Shown here: positions 1 through 5,049 of the stretch, in pieces
Numbering within the stretch: position 1 is the stretch's first letter
Layout: the number at the start of each line of letters is the position of its first letter
Assembly: GCA_964415605.1 (NCBI GenBank)
Contig: CAYQBA010000222.1
Span: 1-6,671, forward strand
Reading direction: 5' to 3'
DNA length: 6,671 bases
From: UCB3 sp964415605
Lineage (GTDB): Bacteria; Chloroflexota; Anaerolineae; Epilineales; Epilineaceae
The notes under the pieces: generated by a model
The model's database searches: none
The model's input: only the letters and a program-made list of their open reading frames with translations
What the model was told of the DNA's origin: nothing
Position numbers and translations under genes: made by a program

Positions 1-91
1 GCAGGCCGGTGACAAAACCCAGGCCATACGACGCCGTCATCGCGAACGCGGCCAGCATGAAGGTGGCCAGCAGCCGGGGGAGTTCTCGCAT
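1..91 (-). CDS. N-terminus of an exported or membrane protein (partial)
   Basis: The first 30 codons of a minus-strand gene are visible, and the rest lies beyond the left edge. The peptide begins MRELPRLLATFMLAAFAMTA and continues with SYGLGFVTGL. A short charged start (Arg2, Glu3, Arg6) is followed by a hydrophobic stretch of about 22 residues, which looks like an uncleaved signal anchor or first transmembrane helix. The ATG at 89-91 is preceded on the minus strand by AGGAT with a suitable spacing (about 9 nt), so the start is well supported. The gene diverges from rplS. A carboxyl-terminal processing protease (S41) often starts with this kind of helix and would fit the neighbourhood, but no catalytic domain is visible, so that identity is only a guess. 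Confidence 0.6.
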   Translation of the reverse strand, partial: MRELPRLLATFMLAAFAMTASYGLGFVTGL

Positions 92-140
92 GGGTGATGA
101 TCCTGTGCTCGATCCGTTCAAAGTCTACGGGCAGACCAGA

Positions 141-149
141 ATACTAGCA
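141..149 (-). promoter_or_regulatory. Candidate extended -10 promoter for the left-edge minus-strand gene
   Basis: On the minus strand TGC-TAGTAT matches an extended -10 element (TGn followed by a 4/6 match to TATAAT). It lies about 50 bp upstream of the ATG at 91, giving a predicted transcript start near 134. No good -35 hexamer is visible at 17 bp, which is tolerated by extended -10 promoters. This is pattern recognition only. Confidence 0.4.
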
Positions 150-210
150 TGGGAGCGGCGGTGCGACATACGCCGTCGGGCCGGCCGGACGCAAGCCGGG
201 CGTGCTGGCG

Positions 211-251
211 CACGACCCGACGTAACGTCACGTCGTGCTTCGGGACGTCGG
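211..251. repeat. ACGT-rich inverted repeats between divergent genes
   Basis: Two nested inverted repeats lie here: CACGAC (211-216) with GTCGTG (232-237), and CCGACGT (217-223) with ACGTCGG (245-251). ACGT occurs at 220, 225, 230 and 245, the first three at a strict 5-bp step. The block sits between the two divergent promoters and about 30 bp upstream of the proposed rplS -35. It could be an operator or a cruciform-forming element. No known regulator site is recognised. Confidence 0.35.
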
Positions 252-281
252 CGCCGGAAGGCGGGATCCCGGTCGCGGTTG

Positions 282-311
282 TTGGATCGCCGCGCCGCTT
301 CGTGCTAAGCT
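282..311 (+). promoter_or_regulatory. Candidate promoter of the rplS-rnhB-yraN-miaA cluster
   Basis: TTGGAT (282-287) and TAAGCT (306-311) are 18 bp apart, and the second is preceded by TGC, making an extended -10. A transcript start near 318 would give a leader of about 34 nt, just enough for the strong ribosome-binding site AAGGA at 338-342. The hexamers match the consensus only partly, so this is a candidate. Confidence 0.45.
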
Positions 312-337
312 ATTTGAGTTGTAGATCAATCACCGAC

Positions 338-342
338 AAGGA
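338..342 (+). promoter_or_regulatory. Ribosome-binding site of rplS
   Basis: AAGGA lies 9 nt before the ATG at 352 and is the clearest Shine-Dalgarno sequence of the plus-strand cluster. It fixes the start of rplS. Confidence 0.75.
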
Positions 343-351
343 TCCACGGTC

Positions 352-765
352 ATGGCCGATCTGGTCAAAGCACTCCAGCATGAGTATCAGCTCGATCGCG
401 CGGAACAGGTGCCGATCGGAACGCTGCGCATCGGCGACACGGTGCGCGTCCACTTCCGCATCGTCGAAGGCCGCAACCAGCGCGTGCAGCCGTTCCAGGG
501 CATCGTCATCCGCAAGCGCGAGGGCGGCGTGAACAGCAGCGTCACGGTGCGCCGCGTCGCGTCGCACGGCGTGGGGGTCGAGCGGACGTTCCCGCTGCAT
601 GCCCCGCGCCTCGAGCGCATCGAGGTCCTCCGGCACGGCCATGTCCGCCGCGCCAACCTTTACTTCCTCCGCGATCGAACCGGCAAGAGCGCCCGCCTGC
701 GCGAGAAGCGCCGCTTCCGCTCCAACCTCGACACGGCGGCGCCCGCGGGCAACGCCGCGGAGTGA
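352..765 (+). CDS. rplS: 50S ribosomal protein L19 (bL19)
   Basis: This is a structural protein of the large ribosomal subunit that sits at the 30S-50S interface. The 137-residue product shows the family core throughout: GDTVRVHFRIVEG (28-40), PFQGIVIRKREGG (47-59), SVTVRRV (63-69), the signature GVGVERTFPLHAP (73-85), then IEVLRHGHVRRANLYFLRDR (90-109) and GKSARLREKRRF (111-122). Family members are usually about 115 residues. The extra length is a C-terminal tail of about 15 residues, rich in Ala (TAAPAGNAAE), which looks unstructured. The ATG is set by AAGGA at 338-342. It is the first gene of the likely operon and is followed 13 nt later by rnhB. In many bacteria rplS comes after trmD and rimM, but here it starts its own unit beside a divergent gene. 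Confidence 0.97.
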   Translation: MADLVKALQHEYQLDRAEQVPIGTLRIGDTVRVHFRIVEGRNQRVQPFQGIVIRKREGGVNSSVTVRRVASHGVGVERTFPLHAPRLERIEVLRHGHVRRANLYFLRDRTGKSARLREKRRFRSNLDTAAPAGNAAE

Positions 766-778
766 TCCGCCGGACGGG

Positions 779-1471
779 ATGACCCTCCCGACGCTGGACC
801 GTGAGCGCGCCGCGTGGGCGCGCGGCGCCCGCATCGTGGCCGGCCTCGACGAGGTCGGCCGCGGTGCGCTGGCCGGCCCGGTGGTCGCCGCGGCGATCGT
901 CCTGCGCTCGGCCGATGCCGATATCCTGGCGGCGCTTGCGGGTGTCCGCGACTCGAAGCAGCTCACGGGCGCCGAGCGAACCGCCGTGTACGACCGCATC
1001 GTCGACGACCGGCTCCCGCTCGACATCGGCGTCGGAACGGTGCTGCCCATCGAGATCGATGCCCTCGGCATCGCCCGCGCCAACGACCTGGCGATGGTGC
1101 GCGCGATCGCCGACCTGCCGGTCGTGCCGGACCACGTGCTCGTCGATGGCCTGGGCATCCGCCTGGTGCGCCTGCCGCAGCAGGCCGTAGTCGGCGGTGA
1201 CCGCGCCGTGCTCTCGATCGCCGCGGCATCGATCGTGGCCAAGGTCCGCCGCGACGCGGCGATGATTGACCTCGGGCGCACGTGGCCGGGCTACGGCTTC
1301 GATCGACACAAGGGCTACGGCACGGCCGACCACCTCACCGCCATCCGGCGCCTCGGACCGACGGTGCAGCATCGATTGACTTGGGCGCCGGTGGCACGGT
1401 GCCTGCAACCGGCCCCGGTGGCCCGACCGTTCCAGCCGCGGCTCGCCGGCTGGGCCGGGACGTCGGCGTGA
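779..1471 (+). CDS. rnhB: Ribonuclease HII
   Basis: RNase HII cuts the RNA strand of RNA-DNA hybrids and starts removal of single ribonucleotides misincorporated in DNA. The 230-residue product has the full family pattern: GLDEVGRGALAGPVVAAAIV (22-41), DSKQLT (58-63), VDG (122-124), GGD (139-141), SIAAASIVAKVRRD (146-159) and YGFDRHKGYGTADH (172-185). The metal-binding DEDD set is Asp24, Glu25, Asp123 and Asp141. The last two are 18 residues apart, as in the E. coli enzyme. The ATG at 779 is chosen because upstream codons in this frame overlap rplS and do not resemble the family. No strong ribosome-binding site precedes it, so coupling to rplS, 13 nt upstream, is likely. About 25 C-terminal residues after TWAPV (201-205) extend past the usual family end. 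Its stop overlaps the yraN start. Confidence 0.96.
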   Translation: MTLPTLDRERAAWARGARIVAGLDEVGRGALAGPVVAAAIVLRSADADILAALAGVRDSKQLTGAERTAVYDRIVDDRLPLDIGVGTVLPIEIDALGIARANDLAMVRAIADLPVVPDHVLVDGLGIRLVRLPQQAVVGGDRAVLSIAAASIVAKVRRDAAMIDLGRTWPGYGFDRHKGYGTADHLTAIRRLGPTVQHRLTWAPVARCLQPAPVARPFQPRLAGWAGTSA

Positions 1472-1842
1472 CCGACCACCGCCGCGCGGTCGGGCGGGCC
1501 GGCGAGGACCTCGCCGCGGCGCAGGCCCAAGCCTGGGGCTGGCGGGTGCGCGAGATGAATTGGCGCTGCCGCTTCGGCGAGATCGACCTGGTGGCCCAGG
1601 ACGGCGCCTGCCTCGTCCTGGCCGAGGTGCGCACGCGCCGATCCGGGTCTGCTCGCCACGGCTCGCCCGAGGAGAGCGTAGGGCCGTTGAAGCAGCGCCG
1701 CATGGCGCGCTTGGCCGAGCACTATGTCCAGCTGGTGGGGTGGGACGGCCCGTGGCGCATCGACGTGTTCGCCGTCGTGCTGGGGCCGGGCGACCAGGTG
1801 GAGCGGCTGACCCACTACCCGGACGCGCTGGAGGGGCTGTGA
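1468..1842 (+). CDS. yraN: YraN family (UPF0102) nuclease-fold protein
   Basis: YraN proteins have a restriction-endonuclease-like fold resembling archaeal Holliday-junction resolvases. Their cellular role is poorly defined, though they commonly sit next to rnhB. This 124-residue product fits the usual length. It shows the conserved GRAGEDLAAA (9-18), then NWRCRFGEIDLVAQDG (31-46) and LVLAEVRTR (49-57). Glu38, Asp40 and Glu53-Val-Arg55 match the E-x-D...ExK-type metal-binding core, with Arg in place of the more usual Lys in the last position. The GTG start at 1468 overlaps the rnhB stop in a GTGA quartet, typical of coupled translation. The frame is open upstream to about 1282, but those codons overlap rnhB and do not look like YraN. 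A conserved helical segment (SVGPLKQRRMARLAEHYV) follows before a short C-terminal part. Confidence 0.92.
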   Translation: MTDHRRAVGRAGEDLAAAQAQAWGWRVREMNWRCRFGEIDLVAQDGACLVLAEVRTRRSGSARHGSPEESVGPLKQRRMARLAEHYVQLVGWDGPWRIDVFAVVLGPGDQVERLTHYPDALEGL

Positions 1843-1870
1843 CGCGGGGTGATCACGGCGGGAAGCCTTC

Positions 1871-2899
1871 GTGACGCGCGGCACGCCGGCCCTGTCCACG
1901 ACACCCGACCGGGACGGGAAGGTCGTCGCGATCGTCGGCCCGACGGCCGTCGGCAAGTCGGCGATGGCCGTGCGGCTGGCCGAAGTCTTCGGGGGCGAGG
2001 TCGTGTCGCTGGACTCGCGCCAGATGTACCGGCGCCTGGATGCCGGCACCGCCAAGCCGACGCCGGCAGAGCTGGCACGGGCGCCGCACCACCTGATCGA
2101 CATCGCCGAGCCGGATCAACCGCTCGCGGTGCCGGATGTCCAGGCCCTGGCGGAGGCGGCGATCCGCGCCGTGCTCGCGCGCGGCCGGCTGCCGATCGTC
2201 GCCGGCGGCGCCGGGCAGTACGTCCGCGCCGTGGTGGAGGGGTGGCGCATCCCGGCCGTGGCGCCGGACCCGGCCCTGCGCGCCGAGCTCGAGGCGGTGG
2301 CGCGCTCGGAGGGGCCGGCCGCGCTGCACGCGCGCCTGGCCGAGGTGGATCCCGTGGCCGCGGCGCGGATCGACGCGCGCAACGTACGGCGTGTCGTCCG
2401 TGCCCTCGAGGTCCACGCCCGCACCGGCGAGCCGATCTCGGCGGTTCAGGCGCGGGCCGGCAGCCCGTTCACGTGGCTGGTCATCGGGCTTACCTTGCCG
2501 CGCGACGCCCTGTACGCCCGGATCGACGCCCGGATCGACGCGATGCTCGCGGCAGGACTGGAGGCCGAGGTGCGGGGGCTGGTGGCCGCGGGCTACGGCT
2601 TCGCGCTGCCGGCACTGCGCAGCGTGGGATACCAGGAGTGGCGCGACCACCTCGCCGGCGCCATCGACGCGGCGGAGGTGGTGCGGCTCATCCGGCGCAA
2701 CACGCGCCGGTTGGTGCGCATGCAGGACGCGTGGTTCAAGCGCGACGACCCGTCGATCACTTGGATCGACGTCTCCGACCCGGATGGGGCGTTCGCCGCG
2801 GCGCTGGCGCGGGTCGGACGGTTCCTCGCGGACGGCGGCCTCGAGGCGCCTAGCGACGCCCTTCCACCAACGCCTGGCACCACACCAGGACCAGCATGA
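1871..2899 (+). CDS. miaA: tRNA dimethylallyltransferase
   Basis: MiaA transfers a dimethylallyl group to N6 of adenine 37 in tRNAs that read UNN codons, using DMAPP. The 342-residue product has the P-loop GPTAVGKS (23-30), the catalytic-Asp segment SLDSRQMYR (46-54, Asp48), GTAKPT (59-64), PHHLID (72-77), AGGAGQYVRAVVEGW (111-125), RNVRRVVRALE, LRSVGYQEW, and the C-terminal NTRRLVRMQDAWFKRDD tRNA-contact region. The GTG start at 1871 follows GCGGGAAG with about 7 nt spacing, 28 nt after yraN. Two oddities stand out. The near-invariant Thr of the GGTG motif is Ala114. The protein also carries a Pro/Thr/Gly-rich tail (about 328-342) past the family's usual end, lying exactly where a minus-strand small frame overlaps. 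A 12-bp tandem repeat encodes ARIDARID. No terminator directly follows. Confidence 0.96.
   Translation: MTRGTPALSTTPDRDGKVVAIVGPTAVGKSAMAVRLAEVFGGEVVSLDSRQMYRRLDAGTAKPTPAELARAPHHLIDIAEPDQPLAVPDVQALAEAAIRAVLARGRLPIVAGGAGQYVRAVVEGWRIPAVAPDPALRAELEAVARSEGPAALHARLAEVDPVAAARIDARNVRRVVRALEVHARTGEPISAVQARAGSPFTWLVIGLTLPRDALYARIDARIDAMLAAGLEAEVRGLVAAGYGFALPALRSVGYQEWRDHLAGAIDAAEVVRLIRRNTRRLVRMQDAWFKRDDPSITWIDVSDPDGAFAAALARVGRFLADGGLEAPSDALPPTPGTTPGPA
2514..2541 (+). repeat. 12-bp tandem repeat inside miaA
   Basis: ACGCCCGGATCG is present twice in direct succession (2514-2525, 2526-2537), followed by the first four bases of a third copy. It keeps the reading frame and encodes ARIDARIDA. Other MiaA proteins have a similar RID..VD helix here, so this may be codon convergence or a small in-frame duplication. 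Confidence 0.7.
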
Positions 2900-2930
2900 C
2901 GGCGACGATCACGATCCCGGTCGACATCAT
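2850..2930 (-). CDS. Possible 26-residue single-span membrane peptide
   Basis: A minus-strand frame from ATGATG (2925-2930) to TAG (2850-2852) encodes 26 residues: MMSTGIVIVAVMLVLVWCQA then LVEGRR. Residues 5-22 are almost purely hydrophobic and the end is Glu-Gly-Arg-Arg, the pattern of a one-helix membrane peptide with its C-terminus inside. GGAG (2935-2938) stands 4 nt before the first ATG and 7 nt before the second, a good ribosome-binding site. A weak -10-like TGTAAC lies at 2948-2953 on the minus strand. The last 50 bp overlap the 3' end of miaA antisense, where MiaA carries a low-complexity tail. It lies in the direction of the modA-like gene, about 235 bp downstream of it. Size and shape recall small accessory subunits of transporters or oxidases, but no family is recognised, and chance remains possible in GC-rich DNA. 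Confidence 0.4.
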   Translation of the reverse strand: MMSTGIVIVAVMLVLVWCQALVEGRR

Positions 2931-3164
2931 CGTGCTCCATGTTCATCGTTACAGCGGTTCAACGACCCCAAGAGATCGAGCCCTGGCAGGGGCAACATCC
3001 TCAACGGTAATAACGCGCGAGGAGGGGGTTTGGTGACGGGTGGCGGGCGCGGATATCGGGATTCTCACCCGGCGTTCATGCTGGCGGGTGAGACGCGCGG
3101 ATCCGTGCCGTCGCGACAGGCCGATCCACGCCATCACGCCAGGTGGGCGACCTCCGTGCGCGCG
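2900..3164. other. Convergent intergenic region between miaA and the modA-like gene
   Basis: The 265 bp between the two convergent genes contain the 5' part and ribosome-binding site of the possible 26-residue peptide (to about 2940), a G-rich stretch (3021-3060) and one clear hairpin at 3064-3092. No tRNA or other recognisable RNA gene is seen. Confidence 0.6.
3064..3092. terminator. Hairpin, possible terminator for the modA-like gene
   Basis: CTCACCCG (3064-3071) pairs perfectly with CGGGTGAG (3085-3092) around a 13-nt loop. It lies about 73 bp past the modA-like stop on the minus strand and 165 bp past miaA. No T-run follows on either strand, so it is not a classic intrinsic terminator. 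It may be a terminator of a GC-rich genome or an mRNA-stabilising hairpin. Confidence 0.4.
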
Positions 3165-3965
3165 TCAATCCGGCGACTCGAACCCCGCGGCACGCAGGAT
3201 CGCCTGCCCGGCCTCACCGCGGACGAACGCGACAAACTGGCGCGCCAGGTCGGGCTGGGGGGCGCCGGCGACGCCGGCGATCGGGTAGACCGCCCGCACG
3301 TTCGCACCGGCGGGCAGATCGACGGCCCGCACCGACGGCACGACGGCGGGCGTGAGGTCGGTGCGGTAGGCGATCCCGGCATCGGCCTCGCCGAGCACGA
3401 CGCGCTGGACCACGCCCTTGACGTCCTCCTCGTTGGACACCACGTTGGCCAGCGCGCCGTCGGCGACGCCGGCGGCGGCCAGCGCCTGGCGTGCGTAGTC
3501 TCCGACGGGCACCCCCTCGGCGGCCAAGACGAGCCGGACGCCGGGCCGGGCCAGGTCGTCGGCCGAGCGGATGGCCGCCGGGTTGGCGGCGGGGACGAGG
3601 ATGACGAGGCTGTTCGAGGCGAAGTCGCCGCGTTCGGTGACGCCGGGGTCGGCGGCCACCGCGTCCATCCACCGTGCGTCGGCCGACGCGAACACGTCGA
3701 CGGGTGCCCCGGCCTGGATCTGCGTGGCGAGCCCCGAGGAGGGCCCGAAGTTGAAGCGGACGGCCACGCCGGGGTGCTCGGCCTCGAACGCGGCGCCGAT
3801 GGCGGTGAAGCTCTCGGTCAGCGACGCGGCGGCAGAGACGGTGAGCTCGCGCGGCGCATCGCCGGTGGTCTCGGCGCTGGTCTGGCAGGCCGCGGCGGCC
3901 ATGGCGACCGCCGCGAGGGCGGTCAGGCAAGCCACGCGGGCGTGGGGGAGGGGCTGGCGTCGCAC
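3165..3965 (-). CDS. modA: Molybdate/tungstate ABC transporter substrate-binding lipoprotein (ModA-like)
   Basis: ModA captures molybdate or tungstate outside the membrane and hands it to the ModB permease and ModC ATPase. The 266-residue product starts with Arg2-Arg3 and a hydrophobic segment ending AAAC at Cys27, a plausible lipobox, so it is probably a lipid-anchored exported protein. The mature part shows ELTVSAAASLTESF (40-53), FNFGPSSGLATQIQAGAPVD (71-90), VFASAD (91-96), VPVGDYARQAL (152-162), SNEEDVKGVV (177-186) and GEADAGIAYRTD (192-203). Ser48, Ser76/77, Val182 and Tyr200 fall where ModA proteins bind the oxyanion. The GTG at 3965 lacks a strong ribosome-binding site; a second GTG ten codons in would leave a shorter signal peptide. 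No modB or modC adjoins it. Related binders for other anions cannot be excluded. Confidence 0.88.
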   Translation of the reverse strand: MRRQPLPHARVACLTALAAVAMAAAACQTSAETTGDAPRELTVSAAASLTESFTAIGAAFEAEHPGVAVRFNFGPSSGLATQIQAGAPVDVFASADARWMDAVAADPGVTERGDFASNSLVILVPAANPAAIRSADDLARPGVRLVLAAEGVPVGDYARQALAAAGVADGALANVVSNEEDVKGVVQRVVLGEADAGIAYRTDLTPAVVPSVRAVDLPAGANVRAVYPIAGVAGAPQPDLARQFVAFVRGEAGQAILRAAGFESPD

Positions 3966-3990
3966 AGAGGGCTCGCTTTCGTAATGGGGT

Positions 3991-4014
3991 GGTCGACGGA
4001 GGTTCGGTCGACGG
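3991..4014. repeat. Direct repeat GGTCGACGG upstream of the modA-like gene
   Basis: GGTCGACGG occurs at 3991-3999 and 4006-4014, 15 bp apart start to start, separated by AGGTTC. Each copy contains the palindrome GTCGAC. The pair ends about 26 bp before the modA-like start codon, where an operator could act. It does not look like the E. coli ModE site. Confidence 0.4.
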
Positions 4015-4143
4015 TTGTCCGGTGACGGACGCTGGCCACGGCGCAGGGCGTGCCGGGAATCGGCGTGCCCTCGACCCGGCGGTGCCGCTGCCGGGGGACC
4101 GATGTCAAGCCTGCCGCTCGGCGCCGGATGGTATCACACCCGC

Positions 4144-4149
4144 TATACT
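4144..4149 (+). promoter_or_regulatory. Candidate -10 element for the phosphatase gene
   Basis: TATACT is a 5/6 match to the -10 consensus and stands out in GC-rich surroundings. The predicted transcript start is near 4156, giving a leader of about 100 nt to the ATG at 4254. No good -35 is seen at 16-18 bp upstream. The site also argues against starts before 4150 for the phosphatase. Confidence 0.45.
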
Positions 4150-4253
4150 TGCGCCGCATCGCGGGGTGCGCCAGGCACTTCGCGAGCGTGGCGAGCCCCG
4201 TCACACGATCCACCCGTCACGTCGGGAACGTCCGAGATCCCATCGCCATCGAC

Positions 4254-4904
4254 ATGCCGATCGAACCCGCGCACCACGCCCCTGCGATGCCGTCCGCGCG
4301 CACCGACCGCCGCCGGCTCGGCCTTGCGCATCGTGCCTTCGACCGCCTCTACCCGGCCATCCGGGTGTTCCACGAGCGGGTGCGGCGGAACACGTGGTTC
4401 TCGCAGATCACGCCCGACGCCGCTCACGCCGTGGAAGCCGAGCTGTGGCTCGGCGGCGCGCCGACCTACCCGCGCGACTACGCGTTCCTGGTCGAGCACG
4501 GCATCCGCGGCGTCATTGACATTCGCGCCGAGCGCGAGGACGACGTGACCTTCTACGCGGCGCACGACGTGGCTTACGCGCGCTTTCCGGTGCCCGACGT
4601 CCACGTGCCGGACGCCGCGACGATCACGGCCGCCGTCGACTGGATCCGCGCCCGGGTGGCGGAGGGCCGAGCGGTGCTCGTGCACTGCGCCAAGGGCCGG
4701 TCGCGCTCGTCGACGGTGCTGGCGGCCTACCTCGTGTCCGAGCACGGGCTGGAGCCAGACACGGCGCTGGCGTTGATGAAGTCCAAGCGGCGCCTCACCA
4801 AGCTCGAGCGCCGCCACTTGCGGCAGATCGAGATCTGGGCGCAGGCGCGAGCGCAGGGGTTGGCGGTGAGCGGGGTGGCGACAGGCCAGGCGCCGGAATC
4901 GTGA
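4254..4904 (+). CDS. Dual-specificity protein phosphatase family protein (PTPMT1-like)
   Basis: This cysteine-dependent phosphatase has the CX5R loop VHCAKGRSRSST (143-154), with nucleophile Cys145 and phosphate-binding Arg151. Asp115, in FPVPDVHVPD (111-120), is the likely general acid. The N-terminal half has WFSQI (48-52), LWLGGAP (64-70) and HGIRGVIDIRAE (82-93). This layout matches the PTPMT1 group, whose known members dephosphorylate phosphatidylglycerophosphate, so a lipid or phosphoinositide-like substrate is possible, but protein substrates cannot be ruled out. There is no signal peptide, so it should be cytoplasmic. The frame is open from 4050, but a TATACT -10 at 4144-4149 favours a later start. 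The ATG at 4254 gives 216 residues; GTG 4188 and ATG 4287 are alternatives and none has a strong ribosome-binding site. It diverges from the modA-like gene. Confidence 0.85.
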   Translation: MPIEPAHHAPAMPSARTDRRRLGLAHRAFDRLYPAIRVFHERVRRNTWFSQITPDAAHAVEAELWLGGAPTYPRDYAFLVEHGIRGVIDIRAEREDDVTFYAAHDVAYARFPVPDVHVPDAATITAAVDWIRARVAEGRAVLVHCAKGRSRSSTVLAAYLVSEHGLEPDTALALMKSKRRLTKLERRHLRQIEIWAQARAQGLAVSGVATGQAPES

Positions 4905-5049
4905 TGAGAAGCCGGGAGGCGATCACTCGGGTCTGTGTCGGTTCGCGCGGGACGTGTCGGCGTGGCCATGGCAGCGCCGGCACACCGGCCGCGGGCTGTC
5001 GACGCGGCGCCGGCCGCTCCGGCGTGGTCGGGTGCTGACGGCTACCGGC

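Noticed and set aside
310..1408. Long minus-strand open frames opposite rplS and rnhB
   Set aside because: Their sequence is Arg/Ala-rich without family motifs, and the opposite strand carries clear RNase HII and L19.
1282..1467. N-terminal extension of YraN overlapping rnhB
   Set aside because: These codons lie in another frame of conserved rnhB sequence. The GTGA overlap at 1468 gives a natural start and the normal YraN length.
3024..3060. Possible G-quadruplex (four runs of at least three G)
   Set aside because: Two of the three loops are 9-10 nt long, so folding would be weak, and such runs are expected by chance at this base composition.
2949..3137. Minus-strand 62-codon frame in the miaA-modA gap
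   Set aside because: It is Arg-rich with no hydrophobic or domain pattern and no convincing ribosome-binding site.
2136..4025. Plus-strand open frame of 629 codons running across miaA and the modA-like gene
   Set aside because: It is a by-product of GC-rich coding DNA: its first part is another frame of miaA and its last part is antisense to modA. It has Arg/Ser-rich or Gly/Asp-rich composition and no recognisable domain.
4103..4108. TTGACA on the minus strand, a perfect -35 hexamer for the modA-like gene
   Set aside because: No -10-like sequence lies 16-18 bp downstream on that strand, so a promoter cannot be supported.
4954..5049. N-terminal extension of the M20 peptidase from the GTG at 4954
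   Set aside because: The added residues are Arg-rich, do not resemble the family, and the M20 fold can start after 5032-5050.
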